Shown piece by piece: positions 1-8,608 of a DNA stretch of 64,000 nucleotides (positions are counted from its first letter, which is position 1; the number at the start of each line of letters is the position of its first letter). The position numbers and the translations under genes are program-made. The notes under the pieces were generated by a model. The model had not been told where the DNA came from, made no database searches, and was given only the letters and a program-made list of their open reading frames with translations. This DNA is from Natrinema limicola JCM 13563. Its GTDB lineage: Archaea > Halobacteriota > Halobacteria > Halobacteriales > Natrialbaceae. The stretch is taken from contig NZ_AOIT01000010.1 of assembly GCF_000337475.1 (NCBI RefSeq), positions 236 through 64,235 on the forward strand, written 5' to 3'.

Positions 1-54
1 CGCTTGCGCTCTTTGAGTCCTGAAATCTCCCTCGACGCGAGGCTTCCCTTGTAG
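1..54 (+). pseudogene. Possible C-terminal end of a TnpB-like protein, cut by the window edge
   Basis: Frame 1 is open from the window edge to a TAG at 52-54 (18 codons). It lies immediately upstream of what looks like the right end of an IS200/IS605-type element, where the tnpB stop codon normally sits. The residues alone identify nothing; the assignment rests on position. The rest of the gene, if real, is outside the window. Confidence 0.3.
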
Positions 55-89
55 GAAGCCCCGTCCTTTAGGACGGGCGAGGATGTCAC
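40..89 (+). mobile_element. Right end of an IS200/IS605 (tnpB/IS1341-type) element
   Basis: The sequence ends in a perfect hairpin, CCCGTCC (60-66), loop TTTA, GGACGGG (71-77), followed by GAGGATGTCAC ending at 89. This hairpin plus terminal GGATGTCAC is typical of haloarchaeal IS200/IS605 right ends, which also form the 3' part of the TnpB guide RNA. The element end stops 3 bp before the ATG of the transducer gene at 93, so the insertion has replaced the native promoter region of that gene. Confidence 0.65.
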
Positions 90-92
90 CAT

Positions 93-2501
93 ATGGGTTT
101 GAATCCGTGGGAGCACATCCCGATCGTTCGCCGCCGCTATGCGCTTCGTTTTCTCGCTGCACTCGCGGTTATCCTCCTCATCATGGGTGCGTTCGGCGGC
201 ACGATCTATGCACAGACTGGTGACGAACTCGAGTCGGATGTCGAGTCACAACTCGTCACCAGCGCCGAAACGGATGCCGACCGAATCGACATCTGGTTTC
301 GATCGACCGAGCGCTATCTGAGCTCGCTGCCCCGCTCGTCGGCGTTTCGCAGCGATGACCGGGTGGCGATCAGCGACTCGTTACACCGGATGAACGATCG
401 CACCGCGTTCGAAGGCGCGTACTACGTCGATGCCGAGACGGGTGCCATCCACGCGAACGCAGGCACGAACACGGTCATCACTGACGACGGTCGCGTCACC
501 GAGGCGGTCGACGCCCAGCTTTCGACCGTGCTGAAAGACGACTCCCAGGTCGTCTTCTCCGAGGCGTTCGAAACCGAGGCTGGCCGGCCGGCGGTGCTCG
601 CCGTCAGCGGCGTCCCCGGCGAGTCAGACCACGTCGTCGTCGGGCTCGTCGACCTCGAGTCGCTGTCCCGGTACATGATCGGGGCCGACGACCACGACGA
701 CGTGGTCGTCGTCGACCGCTCGGGGACGATCGTCCTCGCCGAGGAACGATCGCTGCTGTTGCAAGACGACGTACTCGAGCCCGAAACCGTCGCGAACGGC
801 ACGGGGACGACGTCGATCGACGCCGGGTCAGCAGACAGCGAGACCGTCGTCGGCTACGCCCCACTCGAGCACGACGGGTGGACGCTGACGACCCGCGTCC
901 CAGCGGCCGATGCCTACGCGCTCCAGTCGACGATCTCCAGCTGGCTCCTCGCGATGCTCGCGGTTACATTCGGGGGCATGCTCGTACTCGGTGCGACGGT
1001 CGGCCGGAACACGGCTCGCTCGCTGCGCGATCTCTCGGAACGGGCCGCGGCCATCGAGGATGGGAACCTCGACGACCCGCTCGAGTCGACCCGCTCGGAC
1101 GAACTCGGCGAGTTGCATCGGTCGATCGATCAGATGCGCCAGTCGCTGCGCGATCGGCTCGAGGAGGCCGAGGCCGCCCGGGCCGAGGCCGAACGGGAAC
1201 GCTCGGAATCCGAGCGCTTCTCCCGGAAACTCGAGCAAACGGCCGACGAGTACGGGACGACGATGCGTGCCTGTGCCGACGGCGACCTGACGCGACGCCT
1301 CGATCTCGACGCCGACAGCGAGGCGATGGCGACGGTCGCGGCGGCGTTCAACGACATGATGGACGATCTCGAGGCAACGGTGGCCGCGACGCGGGCCTTC
1401 TCCGACGCGGTCGACGAGGCCGCCGACTCGACGGCCAACGGCGTCGTGGAGGTCCAGTCGGCCTCCGAACAGGTGACGAGCTCGGTCCAGCAGATCGCCG
1501 ACGGTGCCGAGCGCCAGAGCGACCACCTCGCGACGATCAGCGACGAGGTCGACGAACTCTCGACGACCACCCAGCAGATCGCGGCGACCTCCTCGCAGGT
1601 CGCGACGCTGGCCGAGCAGACCGCGACGACGAGTGCCGACGCCCGCGAGTCGGCCCGGCGGGCGATCGCCGGTATGAACGCCATCGAGGAGGAGGCCAGC
1701 GACGCCGTCGCGGAAGTCGCCCGCCTCGAGGAGGAGATCGCGGCGATCGACGACCTCCTCGAGTTCATTGCCGACGTTACCCAGGAGACGAACATGCTCG
1801 CGCTCAACGCCAGCATCGAGGCCGCCCGCTCGAGTTCGGACGACGCCCAGTTTACCGCGGTTGCAGACCAGGTCAAGTCCCTCGCCGCGGACACCCAGGA
1901 GGCCGCAACCGATATCGAAGCGCGCCTTGAGCAGGTCAGCGAGCAGACCGCCCAGGTCGCAGCCGTCGTCCGACAGACCGACGAGCGGATCGCCGACCAC
2001 CGCAGCGCAGTCGAGACGACGGTCGCCTCGCTGGAGGAGATTTCGGCGTTCGCCGAAGAGACCAACGAGGGCGTCCAGGAGATTTCGGCGGCGACCCAAC
2101 AGCAGGCCGGCGCGACCCAGGGGATCGTGACGATGACCGACGACGTCACGGCGATCAGCGAGGAGACCAGCGCCGAAGCGGAGACGGTTGCCGCGGCTGC
2201 CGAAGAACAGACCTCCTCGCTCGTCGAGGTCTCACACACCGCCACGTCGCTGTCCGAGCAGGCACGGGAACTATCCGACGCGCTGTCGGCGTTCGAGGTC
2301 GACGCCGAACTAGCTGGTCCCGACGCGATCGAGTCGGAAACGATGGCTCCGAACGCCGAACTCCCGGCCGCTGACGACTACGTGGTCGACTCGACCGTCT
2401 CGGACGATGCGTCGCCCGACGTCGATGGAGACACAGTTGCTGCCGATGAGGACGAACCGACATCTCCGTCTCGAGAATTCGACTGGACGACTCCACAATA
2501 G
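93..2501 (+). CDS. Methyl-accepting chemotaxis transducer (Htr family)
   Basis: An 802-residue membrane signal transducer that would relay an external stimulus to CheA/CheW. TM1 covers about residues 17-40, an extracellular Cache-like sensor about 45-280, TM2 about 284-304 and HAMP about 304-356. A second HAMP-like linker and a long coiled-coil signalling domain follow, with the conserved hairpin region near 567-600 (NASIEAARS, then VADQVKSLAAD). The C-terminal ~60 residues are acidic and disordered. The N-terminus looks complete, with basic residues before TM1, although an IS end lies directly upstream; a native promoter is therefore not visible and expression may start inside the element. 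The ligand cannot be told. Confidence 0.93.
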   Translation: MGLNPWEHIPIVRRRYALRFLAALAVILLIMGAFGGTIYAQTGDELESDVESQLVTSAETDADRIDIWFRSTERYLSSLPRSSAFRSDDRVAISDSLHRMNDRTAFEGAYYVDAETGAIHANAGTNTVITDDGRVTEAVDAQLSTVLKDDSQVVFSEAFETEAGRPAVLAVSGVPGESDHVVVGLVDLESLSRYMIGADDHDDVVVVDRSGTIVLAEERSLLLQDDVLEPETVANGTGTTSIDAGSADSETVVGYAPLEHDGWTLTTRVPAADAYALQSTISSWLLAMLAVTFGGMLVLGATVGRNTARSLRDLSERAAAIEDGNLDDPLESTRSDELGELHRSIDQMRQSLRDRLEEAEAARAEAERERSESERFSRKLEQTADEYGTTMRACADGDLTRRLDLDADSEAMATVAAAFNDMMDDLEATVAATRAFSDAVDEAADSTANGVVEVQSASEQVTSSVQQIADGAERQSDHLATISDEVDELSTTTQQIAATSSQVATLAEQTATTSADARESARRAIAGMNAIEEEASDAVAEVARLEEEIAAIDDLLEFIADVTQETNMLALNASIEAARSSSDDAQFTAVADQVKSLAADTQEAATDIEARLEQVSEQTAQVAAVVRQTDERIADHRSAVETTVASLEEISAFAEETNEGVQEISAATQQQAGATQGIVTMTDDVTAISEETSAEAETVAAAAEEQTSSLVEVSHTATSLSEQARELSDALSAFEVDAELAGPDAIESETMAPNAELPAADDYVVDSTVSDDASPDVDGDTVAADEDEPTSPSREFDWTTPQ

Positions 2502-2696
2502 CCGCGTCGAAGCGTCGTTCGTCTCTCGGCTCCGATTTCGAGCGCAGTCATCGGCTGCGGAGATTGCATGCCTTCTCGACTCTCGTCTTACTGATCGCCG
2601 GCTAGTGGGATACGTCCAGTATGTGCCTGCACGAACCCGGAAGCGACGGAGATTCCCGTCGTCGGCAGCAGGGCTGGCGACTGTAGACGAGCAGCG

Positions 2697-3062
2697 TTAC
2701 TCGAGCAACTGGATCTCGTCATCGCCGTTCGGAACCGCACAGATGAACGCGCCTGGCTCGTCGCCGTCGTTGCGGTACCAGTGGACCGTGCCCGCCGGAA
2801 TGAGCAACGAGTCGCCGGCTTCGACCTCGTAGGTTTCGTCACCGATACCTACCGTGTACGCGCCCGCGAGGACGTACTGTTCGTGTTCGACCTCGTTGGT
2901 GTGCTTCGGGACCTCCCCGCCGGCCTCGAGGACGAACCGCCGGATCGCGAAGTGGGGCGCGCCGTGGTCGTCGTTGAGCAGGACGCCTTTCTCGAGGCCG
3001 TCGGCGGCATCGACCGGGTCGTATTCGATCTCGTCGCTCCGTCGCAGGACTGGCTCGGTCAT
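2697..3062 (-). CDS. Small single-domain cupin protein
   Basis: A 121-residue protein if it starts at the MTEPVLRRSDE methionine (3062); an in-frame start 8 codons upstream is less likely because that stretch is unlike the family. The first cupin motif is seen in the segment HTNEVEHEQYVLAG (His and Glu metal ligands), and the second in DSLLIPAGTVHWYRN (Pro-Gly-type turn and His). Such stand-alone cupins bind a metal and may be enzymes or sensors; the substrate cannot be told. It is a single gene converging on the transducer gene. Confidence 0.85.
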   Translation of the reverse strand: MTEPVLRRSDEIEYDPVDAADGLEKGVLLNDDHGAPHFAIRRFVLEAGGEVPKHTNEVEHEQYVLAGAYTVGIGDETYEVEAGDSLLIPAGTVHWYRNDGDEPGAFICAVPNGDDEIQLLE

Positions 3063-3122
3063 ACCTCGAGTCGGTGCCGGAGCCACAAAATTCTCCGGGA
3101 TCGGCCGCTGGCTGCGCTCTCG

Positions 3123-3227
3123 CTACAGCAGACGTCGCAGCCTTGCAAAGAGATACCACAGGCCGCCAATGATGCCACACAAGAAGACGAGGTTGAACAA
3201 CAGAACGGCGTATTCAGTGGGGCCCAC
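3123..3227 (-). CDS. Possible 34-residue single-TM micro-protein or gene remnant
   Basis: An open frame from a GTG at 3227 to TAG encodes a short protein with one strongly hydrophobic helix (VLLFNLVFLCGIIGGLWYLF) followed by a basic tail (ARLRRLL). The frame is closed by a stop shortly upstream and there is no clear ribosome-binding site, so this could be the end of a decayed membrane-protein gene. I do not recognise a family. Confidence 0.22.
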   Translation of the reverse strand: MGPTEYAVLLFNLVFLCGIIGGLWYLFARLRRLL

Positions 3228-3389
3228 CGTCGTCAGGATCGTCAGAGACGACCTGTCGCTGGACTCACCAAGTATCGTGTCGATATTCTAACCGCTAGGT
3301 ACTCTCGTGGTGTATCGTGAGTATCGACAACGCTGTCGCTCAGGGGTGTAAAATACTGCAGTCAAGAGTCGATACTGTACGAATCCGCC

Positions 3390-3584
3390 TTACAGGCGCT
3401 CGACGTTCGTCGCGCGCGGGCCCTTGGGGGCCTGCTCGATGTCGAACTCGAGTTCCTGACCTTCTTCCAGGTCCGGGCCGCCGATGTCTTCCATGTGGAA
3501 GAAAACGTCGTCGTCCGCGTCCTCAGTCTCGATGAATCCGTAGCCGCCAGTGTCGTTGAAGAAATCAACGGTTCCTTTCGCCAT
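3390..3584 (-). CDS. cspA: Cold-shock domain protein (CspA family)
   Basis: A 64-residue single cold-shock domain starting at MAKGTVDFFND. RNP1-like GGYGFIET and RNP2-like DVFFHMEDI motifs are present, so it should bind single-stranded RNA or DNA as an RNA chaperone. Length and sequence fit haloarchaeal Csp proteins. A longer in-frame reading begins 17 codons upstream, but that part lacks family similarity and the usual MAKG start is clear. Monocistronic by position. Confidence 0.95.
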   Translation of the reverse strand: MAKGTVDFFNDTGGYGFIETEDADDDVFFHMEDIGGPDLEEGQELEFDIEQAPKGPRATNVERL

Positions 3585-3692
3585 TGCTTCTAAAGAGAAC
3601 GGCCGGGTACTGATAAACCCTCCGAATCGGATCATATTTCGAAATTAGTTGTTACAGTCCCTCTTGGCCGTATTTCGACGATTTTCGACCGT

Positions 3693-3777
3693 TGATACGG
3701 ACTGCTGTCGGTCAGTGCCGGTGCACCCGCGACCGTCCTGCGGGCCCACCGGGACATCGGTATAGCAGCCTGTCTCA
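3693..3777. mobile_element. Palindromic miniature element, copy 1
   Basis: The left terminus TACGGACTGCTGT and a degenerate right terminus bound a core of 3696-3774. The right flanking TCA (3775-3777) is the TGA stop codon of the downstream minus-strand gene; the left flank is TGA. It belongs to the family with consensus termini TACGGTCTGCTGT / ACAGCAGACCGTA. Confidence 0.8.
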
Positions 3778-3993
3778 GACGTTCTCGCCGTCTTCGAGTC
3801 GCTGGACCGAGACCGAGATAAAATACACCAGCATAAACACGAAAAACCCGCCCGCGAGCCCAACGAGTTCGACAGTGCCCACGCCGTCGGGGTCGATAAT
3901 GGCAACCGCCGCCATCCCCAACACGAATACTGCGATGACGAAGATACCGACGCCGTAGTAGAAGCCGAGATCGGATTCGAGATACTGTCGCAT
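3775..3993 (-). CDS. Small two-helix membrane protein, unknown function
   Basis: A 72-residue protein if started at MRQYLESDLGFYYG (3993); a start 9 codons upstream is possible. Two hydrophobic helices are seen, about residues 13-34 (GVGIFVIAVFVLGMAAVAII) and 42-64, joined by an acidic Asp/Gly loop. The acidic C-terminus ends at a TGA that coincides with the boundary of a palindromic repeat. No functional motif is visible; it is probably a haloarchaeal conserved membrane protein. Confidence 0.7.
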   Translation of the reverse strand: MRQYLESDLGFYYGVGIFVIAVFVLGMAAVAIIDPDGVGTVELVGLAGGFFVFMLVYFISVSVQRLEDGENV

Positions 3994-4087
3994 GTGGTGT
4001 CGTTTCGACGCGATCAGCAAAACGGTACCGACGCTCGGTTCAGGGGAGACGCCGAAGTGTGGTGTCGTCGCCCGCTGTGATGCCTGC

Positions 4088-4789
4088 TTACGCGAGCAGC
4101 CGACGAACCGCGTCGGCGTACTCGTCGGGGATCTGCTCGGCGATCACGTCCGTCTCGGTCTCGCCGTCGTAGTTGACGAGATACGTGCGGCCGCCGTCGT
4201 CGCCGTAGATTCCCTGGAAGTCGTAGACGAAACCGTAGACGGCGATGTCGTCGGGGACGTCCGCGGCCTCGCGAAGGAACTGGACCTGTGTGTCGACGTT
4301 GTACTCGACGAGTTGGTTGATGACCGTCTCGTCGTCAGCGTCGGTGTCGACCTGCCCGCTCTCGATGGCCTCCTCGACGACCGGCACGAGCAGGTCGACC
4401 CATTTGTCGACCCCCTGCGGGCCGGGCATGTCGCTACCGGTCGCAACGTTGTAGGCGGCGGTGACGGCCCCACAGCCGGTGTGGCCGACAACGGCTGCGA
4501 CCTCGGTGCCGGCGTGTGCGATCGGGTACAGCAGCCCGCCGTTGACGATCTGGTCGCCGTCGACTTCGTCCCAGACCTGGTTGCCGATGTTACTGGGTGT
4601 AAAGACTGTCCCGGGCTCGTTAGCGTCCCACATATCGACCTGCGGGACACGTGAGTCCGAGCAGCAAATCGAGACGACGTCAGGCTGTTGTCCGTCCTGT
4701 ACGTCGGCGAAGTGGTCGTCGGCGAGACCGGCAACGTGGCGCTGGTTCCCGGCAAGCAAGTCTTCGAGGACGTCTTGATCCGTGCCCAT
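4088..4789 (-). CDS. Beta-class carbonic anhydrase
   Basis: A 233-residue enzyme interconverting CO2 and bicarbonate. The zinc ligands of the beta class are visible: Cys43 in CCSDSRVP, and His103 and Cys106 in VGHTGCGA; Asp45/Arg47 form the catalytic dyad. The start at MGTDQDVLEDLLAGNQRHV matches the usual N-terminal helix, so the in-frame upstream extension of 20 residues is not used. The stretch between the domain core and the C-terminus is acidic. It is transcribed alone, away from the permease remnant. Confidence 0.93.
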   Translation of the reverse strand: MGTDQDVLEDLLAGNQRHVAGLADDHFADVQDGQQPDVVSICCSDSRVPQVDMWDANEPGTVFTPSNIGNQVWDEVDGDQIVNGGLLYPIAHAGTEVAAVVGHTGCGAVTAAYNVATGSDMPGPQGVDKWVDLLVPVVEEAIESGQVDTDADDETVINQLVEYNVDTQVQFLREAADVPDDIAVYGFVYDFQGIYGDDGGRTYLVNYDGETETDVIAEQIPDEYADAVRRLLA

Positions 4790-4854
4790 ATGAGACACAG
4801 GCGCAATGGTCATCAAAACGGTTACGTTCCATTCCGCCCCAACTGTCAACCCTT

Positions 4855-5345
4855 CAATCTGTAGACAGTCTTGAACAGATCGATGTCGATCCCCACGACG
4901 ACAGTGAGCGCGGCGAGCGACACCAACGGGATGATCCTCTCATACGGTCTGCTGTAACGATGTACCGGTGCAACCGCAGTGCGGGTCGCGGGTGCACCGG
5001 AAATGACTGACAGTAGTCCGTATCATAGCTCGCTGGTACGATCCGAACCAGATCCAAGTCGTCGAGGAAGCCATCTCGGACGCTGTCGACGATCAACACC
5101 AGGGGGGTAACAGTGAACCCTGCTGCCAGCACCCCAGCAGCGTCTCGAGGCAGTAAAACATCGCGCCGAAGCAGACCAGCGGGCGGCTAATGAACTGGTT
5201 CATGACGGTTAGATCGTCGAAGTCCAGTGCGACCAGCCCACCGATGATCCCGAAGCTGGCGACCAGCGCCGTAATGACGATCAGCGTGACAAGCAGGTAG
5301 AGTGGGTGCTCGACGGAGATCGCCGTGAATAGTGGGAAATTTAGA
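4855..5345 (-). pseudogene. C-terminal remnant of an ABC-2 type permease, interrupted by a palindromic element
   Basis: Read on the minus strand, about 5310-5160 gives HPLYLL, then IIGGLVALDFDDLTVMNQF, closely matching the intact permease next door (HPLYLVSF, DFDHLTVMNQF). A frameshift follows near 5150. From 5132 the frame DSVRDGFLDDLDLVRIVPAS continues the permease C-terminus. Element copy 2 (4940-5025) is inserted there; excising it with one TCA/TGA triplet joins the frame to give the usual C-terminal helix (VSLAALTVVVGID) and LFKT ending. The 5' portion of this gene is missing. It is probably the original partner of the ATPase at 6301-7320, displaced by the intact homologue. Confidence 0.8.
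4940..5025. mobile_element. Palindromic miniature element, copy 2 (inside the permease pseudogene)
   Basis: The core 4943-5022 has termini TACGGTCTGCTGT and ACAGTAGTCCGTA and is flanked by TCA on both sides (4940-4942 and 5023-5025). Removing the core and one TCA restores a continuous coding frame in the interrupted permease remnant, which shows that the element inserted precisely with a 3-bp target duplication. Confidence 0.9.
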
Positions 5346-5388
5346 GAGGGTGTTGTCTACGTATCATGCTCGCAGCGTAGACGACTTG

Positions 5389-6156
5389 CTAATCAGTGAT
5401 TCCAACCCCTCGCTTGAATAATAACAGATTGATGAAAAGAACGACTACAGTCGCAGCTGTAAGCACGACGAGAGACGTATTCGGGTTTATCTCACTCATT
5501 CCCAGCATTCCGTATCGGACCCCATTGACCATGTAGACCATTGGGTTGAGCAGTGAGGCGGTGTAGGCCAGCCCGTCGAGCTGGTCTAATGAATAGAACA
5601 CTCCTCCAAAGAACACCAGCGGTCGGAGCAGGAACTGGTTCATGACCGTCAGATGGTCAAAGTCTTCTGCGAACAGCCCACCGATAACTCCAAGCCCGGC
5701 AAAGAGGGTCGTCGTTACGACACCGAAACTAACCAGGTAGAGCGGGTGAGCGAACGGAATTGACGTAAAGAGAAAGCCAACACCGATGATCAGGCCACCA
5801 ATGATGAAGCCGCGAAGTGCGCTTGCTAGCACGTATCCGGCAACCGTATAACTGTGTGACAGGGGAGATGTTATGACTTCGTGGATGTACTCGTTCCACC
5901 TCCCGTGGAAAATACTGAACGACGCGTTCTCGAAGGCATTCGATATGGCACCCAGTACGACCAGCCCGGGCAAAACGAACTGGATATAGGTCACATCACT
6001 GATCGTCCCGATTCTACTTCCGAGGATCACCCCAAAGACGGAGAAATAGAGCACGTTTGTTATCAATGGGGGGAGGAACGTGTTGTACGGACGTCTAACG
6101 AATCGGAGTACTTCGCGTCTGATTAGCGACTGTAGCTGTCTACTGGCAACGCTCAT
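5389..6156 (-). CDS. ABC-2 type transporter permease
   Basis: A 255-residue membrane subunit with six predicted hydrophobic helices and the ABC-2 signature region (LPGLVVLGAISNAFENASFS, and DFDHLTVMNQFLLRPLVFFGG). It should pair with the ATPase at 6301-7320 to export a drug, lipid or polymer. The start is supported by GGTGATCA just upstream of the ATG, matching the archaeal anti-Shine-Dalgarno. Its base composition is visibly lower in GC than its neighbours. It lies between two remnants of a second, GC-rich permease, so it looks like an acquired homologue that replaced or disrupted the resident gene. Confidence 0.92.
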   Translation of the reverse strand: MSVASRQLQSLIRREVLRFVRRPYNTFLPPLITNVLYFSVFGVILGSRIGTISDVTYIQFVLPGLVVLGAISNAFENASFSIFHGRWNEYIHEVITSPLSHSYTVAGYVLASALRGFIIGGLIIGVGFLFTSIPFAHPLYLVSFGVVTTTLFAGLGVIGGLFAEDFDHLTVMNQFLLRPLVFFGGVFYSLDQLDGLAYTASLLNPMVYMVNGVRYGMLGMSEINPNTSLVVLTAATVVVLFINLLLFKRGVGITD

Positions 6157-6198
6157 GCTTGATCACCTTTGAAGAAATCTTGAATGTTCTGTTTTTCT

Positions 6199-6258
6199 TA
6201 TATACTCGTTCCAGCGACCGTGACAGATCGAGAACGCAGCGTTCTCGAGGTCGTTCGA
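6199..6258 (-). pseudogene. Internal remnant of the older ABC-2 permease
   Basis: The minus-strand translation reads SNDLENAAFSICHGRWNEYI, matching residues about 72-91 of the intact permease (SNAFENASFSIFHGRWNEYI), with GC-rich codons. Sequence up to the ATPase stop at 6301 may belong to the same remnant but is degenerate. With the piece at 4855-5345 it brackets the intact permease gene. Confidence 0.75.
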
Positions 6259-6300
6259 ACACCTCGCGTCGGAAAGGCACGCGGAAGCCGACCGCGGACA

Positions 6301-7320
6301 TCAGGCGACTCCCTCCTGTTCTCGCTTCGGCGGGGTGTCCGTCTCGCTCGTTTCGGACTCGTCACCGTCGCTCGCGCTCTCGGCCGTCGAGCGGGTCACG
6401 GAGCGGTCCTCGCGCTCGGTCAGGTCGACGAAGATCTCCTCGAGCGAGGTCCGGGTGATCTCGAGGTCGGCGATCTCGTAGCCTCGCGCTTCGAGGTCGT
6501 TGAGCAAGCGCGGGGCGATCGAGCCGCCGTCGTCGACACGGACCTCGAGTCGATCCCCGGAGAGCGTCGTCTCGTGTGCGTAGGGGCCGAGTTCGGGTGC
6601 GCTGGCTGGCGTGGACTCGAGGCCGACGGCGATCGTGTCGGTTCCGCGTCCTTTCAGTTCGTCCGGGGTCGCGACGGTCACTTTCCGACCCTCGTTCATG
6701 ATTGCGACGCGGTCACAGAGGCGTTCGGCCTCCTCGATGTAGTGGGTGGTCAGCAGGATCGTCGTCCCCTCCTCGTTGAGTTCGGTCACGAGCTCCCAGA
6801 GGTCGTGGCGAAGCTGGACGTCGACGCCGGCGGTCGGCTCGTCTAGAATCAGCAGATCGGGGTCGGTAACGAGGGCTCGAGCGAGCAACAGGCGTCGTTT
6901 CATCCCGCCGGAGAGCCAGTCGAAGCGCTCGTTTCGCTTGTCGTAGATCCCGACGCGTTTGAGCACTTCGTCGGCCCGGTCGGCGGCCTCGTCCGCGGGA
7001 ACGCCGTGATAGCCGGCTTTGTGCTCCAAGACTTCGCGGATCGGGAAAAACCGGTCGACGTTGAACTCCTGTGGAGCAACCCCGATCGCGTCGCGGGCTT
7101 GCTGGTAATCGTCTTCGACGTCGTAGCCGAAAACGCGTGCCTCGCCGCCGGTCTTGCGAACCAGTCCGACCAGCGTGTTGATAAAGGTCGTTTTCCCTGC
7201 ACCGTTCGGACCGAGCAGGCCGAAGAACTCGCCTTCCTCGACGGTCAGCGACAGTTCCTGGAGGGCGCGTAGCTCTCCGTACTCTTTAACGAGATCGACG
7301 GTCTCGATGGCCGGTGGCAT
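6301..7320 (-). CDS. ABC transporter ATP-binding protein
   Basis: A 339-residue nucleotide-binding subunit of an ABC-2 exporter. Walker A is GPNGAGKTT (about 37-45), the signature is LSGGMKRRLLLARA, Walker B is LLILDEPTAGVD, and the switch histidine is in TTHYIEEAERLCDR. The DrrA-type C-terminal extension is followed by an acidic Ser/Asp/Glu-rich tail ending PPKREQEGVA. It is the first gene of the exporter pair; the permease lies 145 bp downstream, separated by a permease remnant, rather than being directly adjacent as usual. Confidence 0.95.
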   Translation of the reverse strand: MPPAIETVDLVKEYGELRALQELSLTVEEGEFFGLLGPNGAGKTTFINTLVGLVRKTGGEARVFGYDVEDDYQQARDAIGVAPQEFNVDRFFPIREVLEHKAGYHGVPADEAADRADEVLKRVGIYDKRNERFDWLSGGMKRRLLLARALVTDPDLLILDEPTAGVDVQLRHDLWELVTELNEEGTTILLTTHYIEEAERLCDRVAIMNEGRKVTVATPDELKGRGTDTIAVGLESTPASAPELGPYAHETTLSGDRLEVRVDDGGSIAPRLLNDLEARGYEIADLEITRTSLEEIFVDLTEREDRSVTRSTAESASDGDESETSETDTPPKREQEGVA

Positions 7321-7432
7321 CGATACAGGGTCAGCCCTGGTTACGGTTAAACCGTTTGTTCGCAGCGTTCCCCACTGTAACGGTGTGTTTCAGCCCCTCA
7401 CGATCGGTGGCGAATCGGTTCGCCCGACGGTC

Positions 7433-8608
7433 TCAGTTCGCCGTTCGCGGCCGACCGGAGAAGGCGGATGCACCGCTTTGCTGAGCAATATCGAGCGCGG
7501 TCATCACGTCGGTTCGCGAGATCAGCCCAACGAGATCGTCGTCTTCGACGACGAGCAGGCGGCCGATATCGTGTTTCTGCATCCGCTCGATTGCCGTCAT
7601 CGCGTCCGAATCTGGCGTGATCGTCTCCAGGTCCGTCGTCATCACGTCCTCGACGGTGTATGCATCGCGCTCGACCGGCTCGACTGCACGGGCGTCGCTC
7701 AGGGTCACGAGACCGACGAGGCGCTCGCCATCGAACGCATCGTTCTCGACGACCGGGTACCCCGTATGGCGCTCGGTGAACATTCGCTGGATTAACTCCG
7801 CGACAGTCGTCTCGGGATCGACTGTGTGGAGGTCACTCACCGGCGTCATGATATCGCTGACGGTGATGTCCTGAAAAGCGGCTTTCATCGTCACCTGCTG
7901 GGCCTCGCTCGAGGCGGCGATGAACACGAAGAAGGCGACGCCGATGAGGATGATGTTGAACGAGAGGAGACCGAACAGGCCCATGGCGATGGCAAACAGC
8001 TTGCCGATGCTGGCGGCTTGCTGGGTTGCCCGCGCGTATGGTTGATTGCGGGCCAGCAGCGCTCGCAGCACTCGGCCGCCATCCATCGGGAACGCGGGCA
8101 GCATGTTGAAGATCGCGAGTGCGACGTTGAGGATAGCCAGATACCCCAAGACGAATCGCGCACCGCTGAGACTTGCAGGGATCACGGAGAAGAGTGCGTA
8201 GGAGCCGATACCGAGCAGGACGCTGACGATCGGGCCAGCGATGGCGATGGTGAGTTCCTGTCGCCAGTTCTCGGGCATTTCCGAGAAGGCGGCGATGCCA
8301 CCGAACAGCCAGAGCGTGATCGAGTCGATCGGAAATCCGAACCGCTGGGCGGTCAACGAGTGTCCGAGTTCGTGGAGGATGACGCCGATGAATAGGCCGA
8401 CCGCCGCAGTCAGCCCGAGGATCCATGGCATCAAGCCGCCGCTAATCGCACCGATATTGATTCCTGCGGTGAGCCCGTCGTTGAGCAATCCCGCGACCTC
8501 TTCGATCTGTGACCCGATGAGGTACGCGAACAGCGGGAGCACTAGCAGGAACGTCAGATCTAGCTTGATCGGAATGCCGAACAAGGATCCGATCCGGAAG
8601 CTTCTCAT
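7433..8608 (-). CDS. Site-2 protease family (M50) metalloprotease with C-terminal CBS pair
   Basis: A 391-residue intramembrane metalloprotease. The start MRSFRIGSLFGIPIKLD is the family N-terminus. The catalytic HELGH lies at about residues 79-83 (zinc ligands and Glu), and the third ligand is in the NMLPAFPMDGGRVLRALLA motif. Five to six membrane helices are followed by two CBS domains (from about ITVSDIMTPV, with GYPVVENDAFDGERLVGLVT and IGRLLVVEDDDLVGLISRTDV), which usually bind adenosyl ligands and regulate activity. The substrate is unknown; homologues cut membrane-anchored regulators. Confidence 0.93.
   Translation of the reverse strand: MRSFRIGSLFGIPIKLDLTFLLVLPLFAYLIGSQIEEVAGLLNDGLTAGINIGAISGGLMPWILGLTAAVGLFIGVILHELGHSLTAQRFGFPIDSITLWLFGGIAAFSEMPENWRQELTIAIAGPIVSVLLGIGSYALFSVIPASLSGARFVLGYLAILNVALAIFNMLPAFPMDGGRVLRALLARNQPYARATQQAASIGKLFAIAMGLFGLLSFNIILIGVAFFVFIAASSEAQQVTMKAAFQDITVSDIMTPVSDLHTVDPETTVAELIQRMFTERHTGYPVVENDAFDGERLVGLVTLSDARAVEPVERDAYTVEDVMTTDLETITPDSDAMTAIERMQKHDIGRLLVVEDDDLVGLISRTDVMTALDIAQQSGASAFSGRPRTAN

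Noticed and set aside
828-2099. A 423-residue minus-strand frame opposite the transducer
   Set aside because: Shadow frame; the plus strand has a full chemotaxis transducer architecture.
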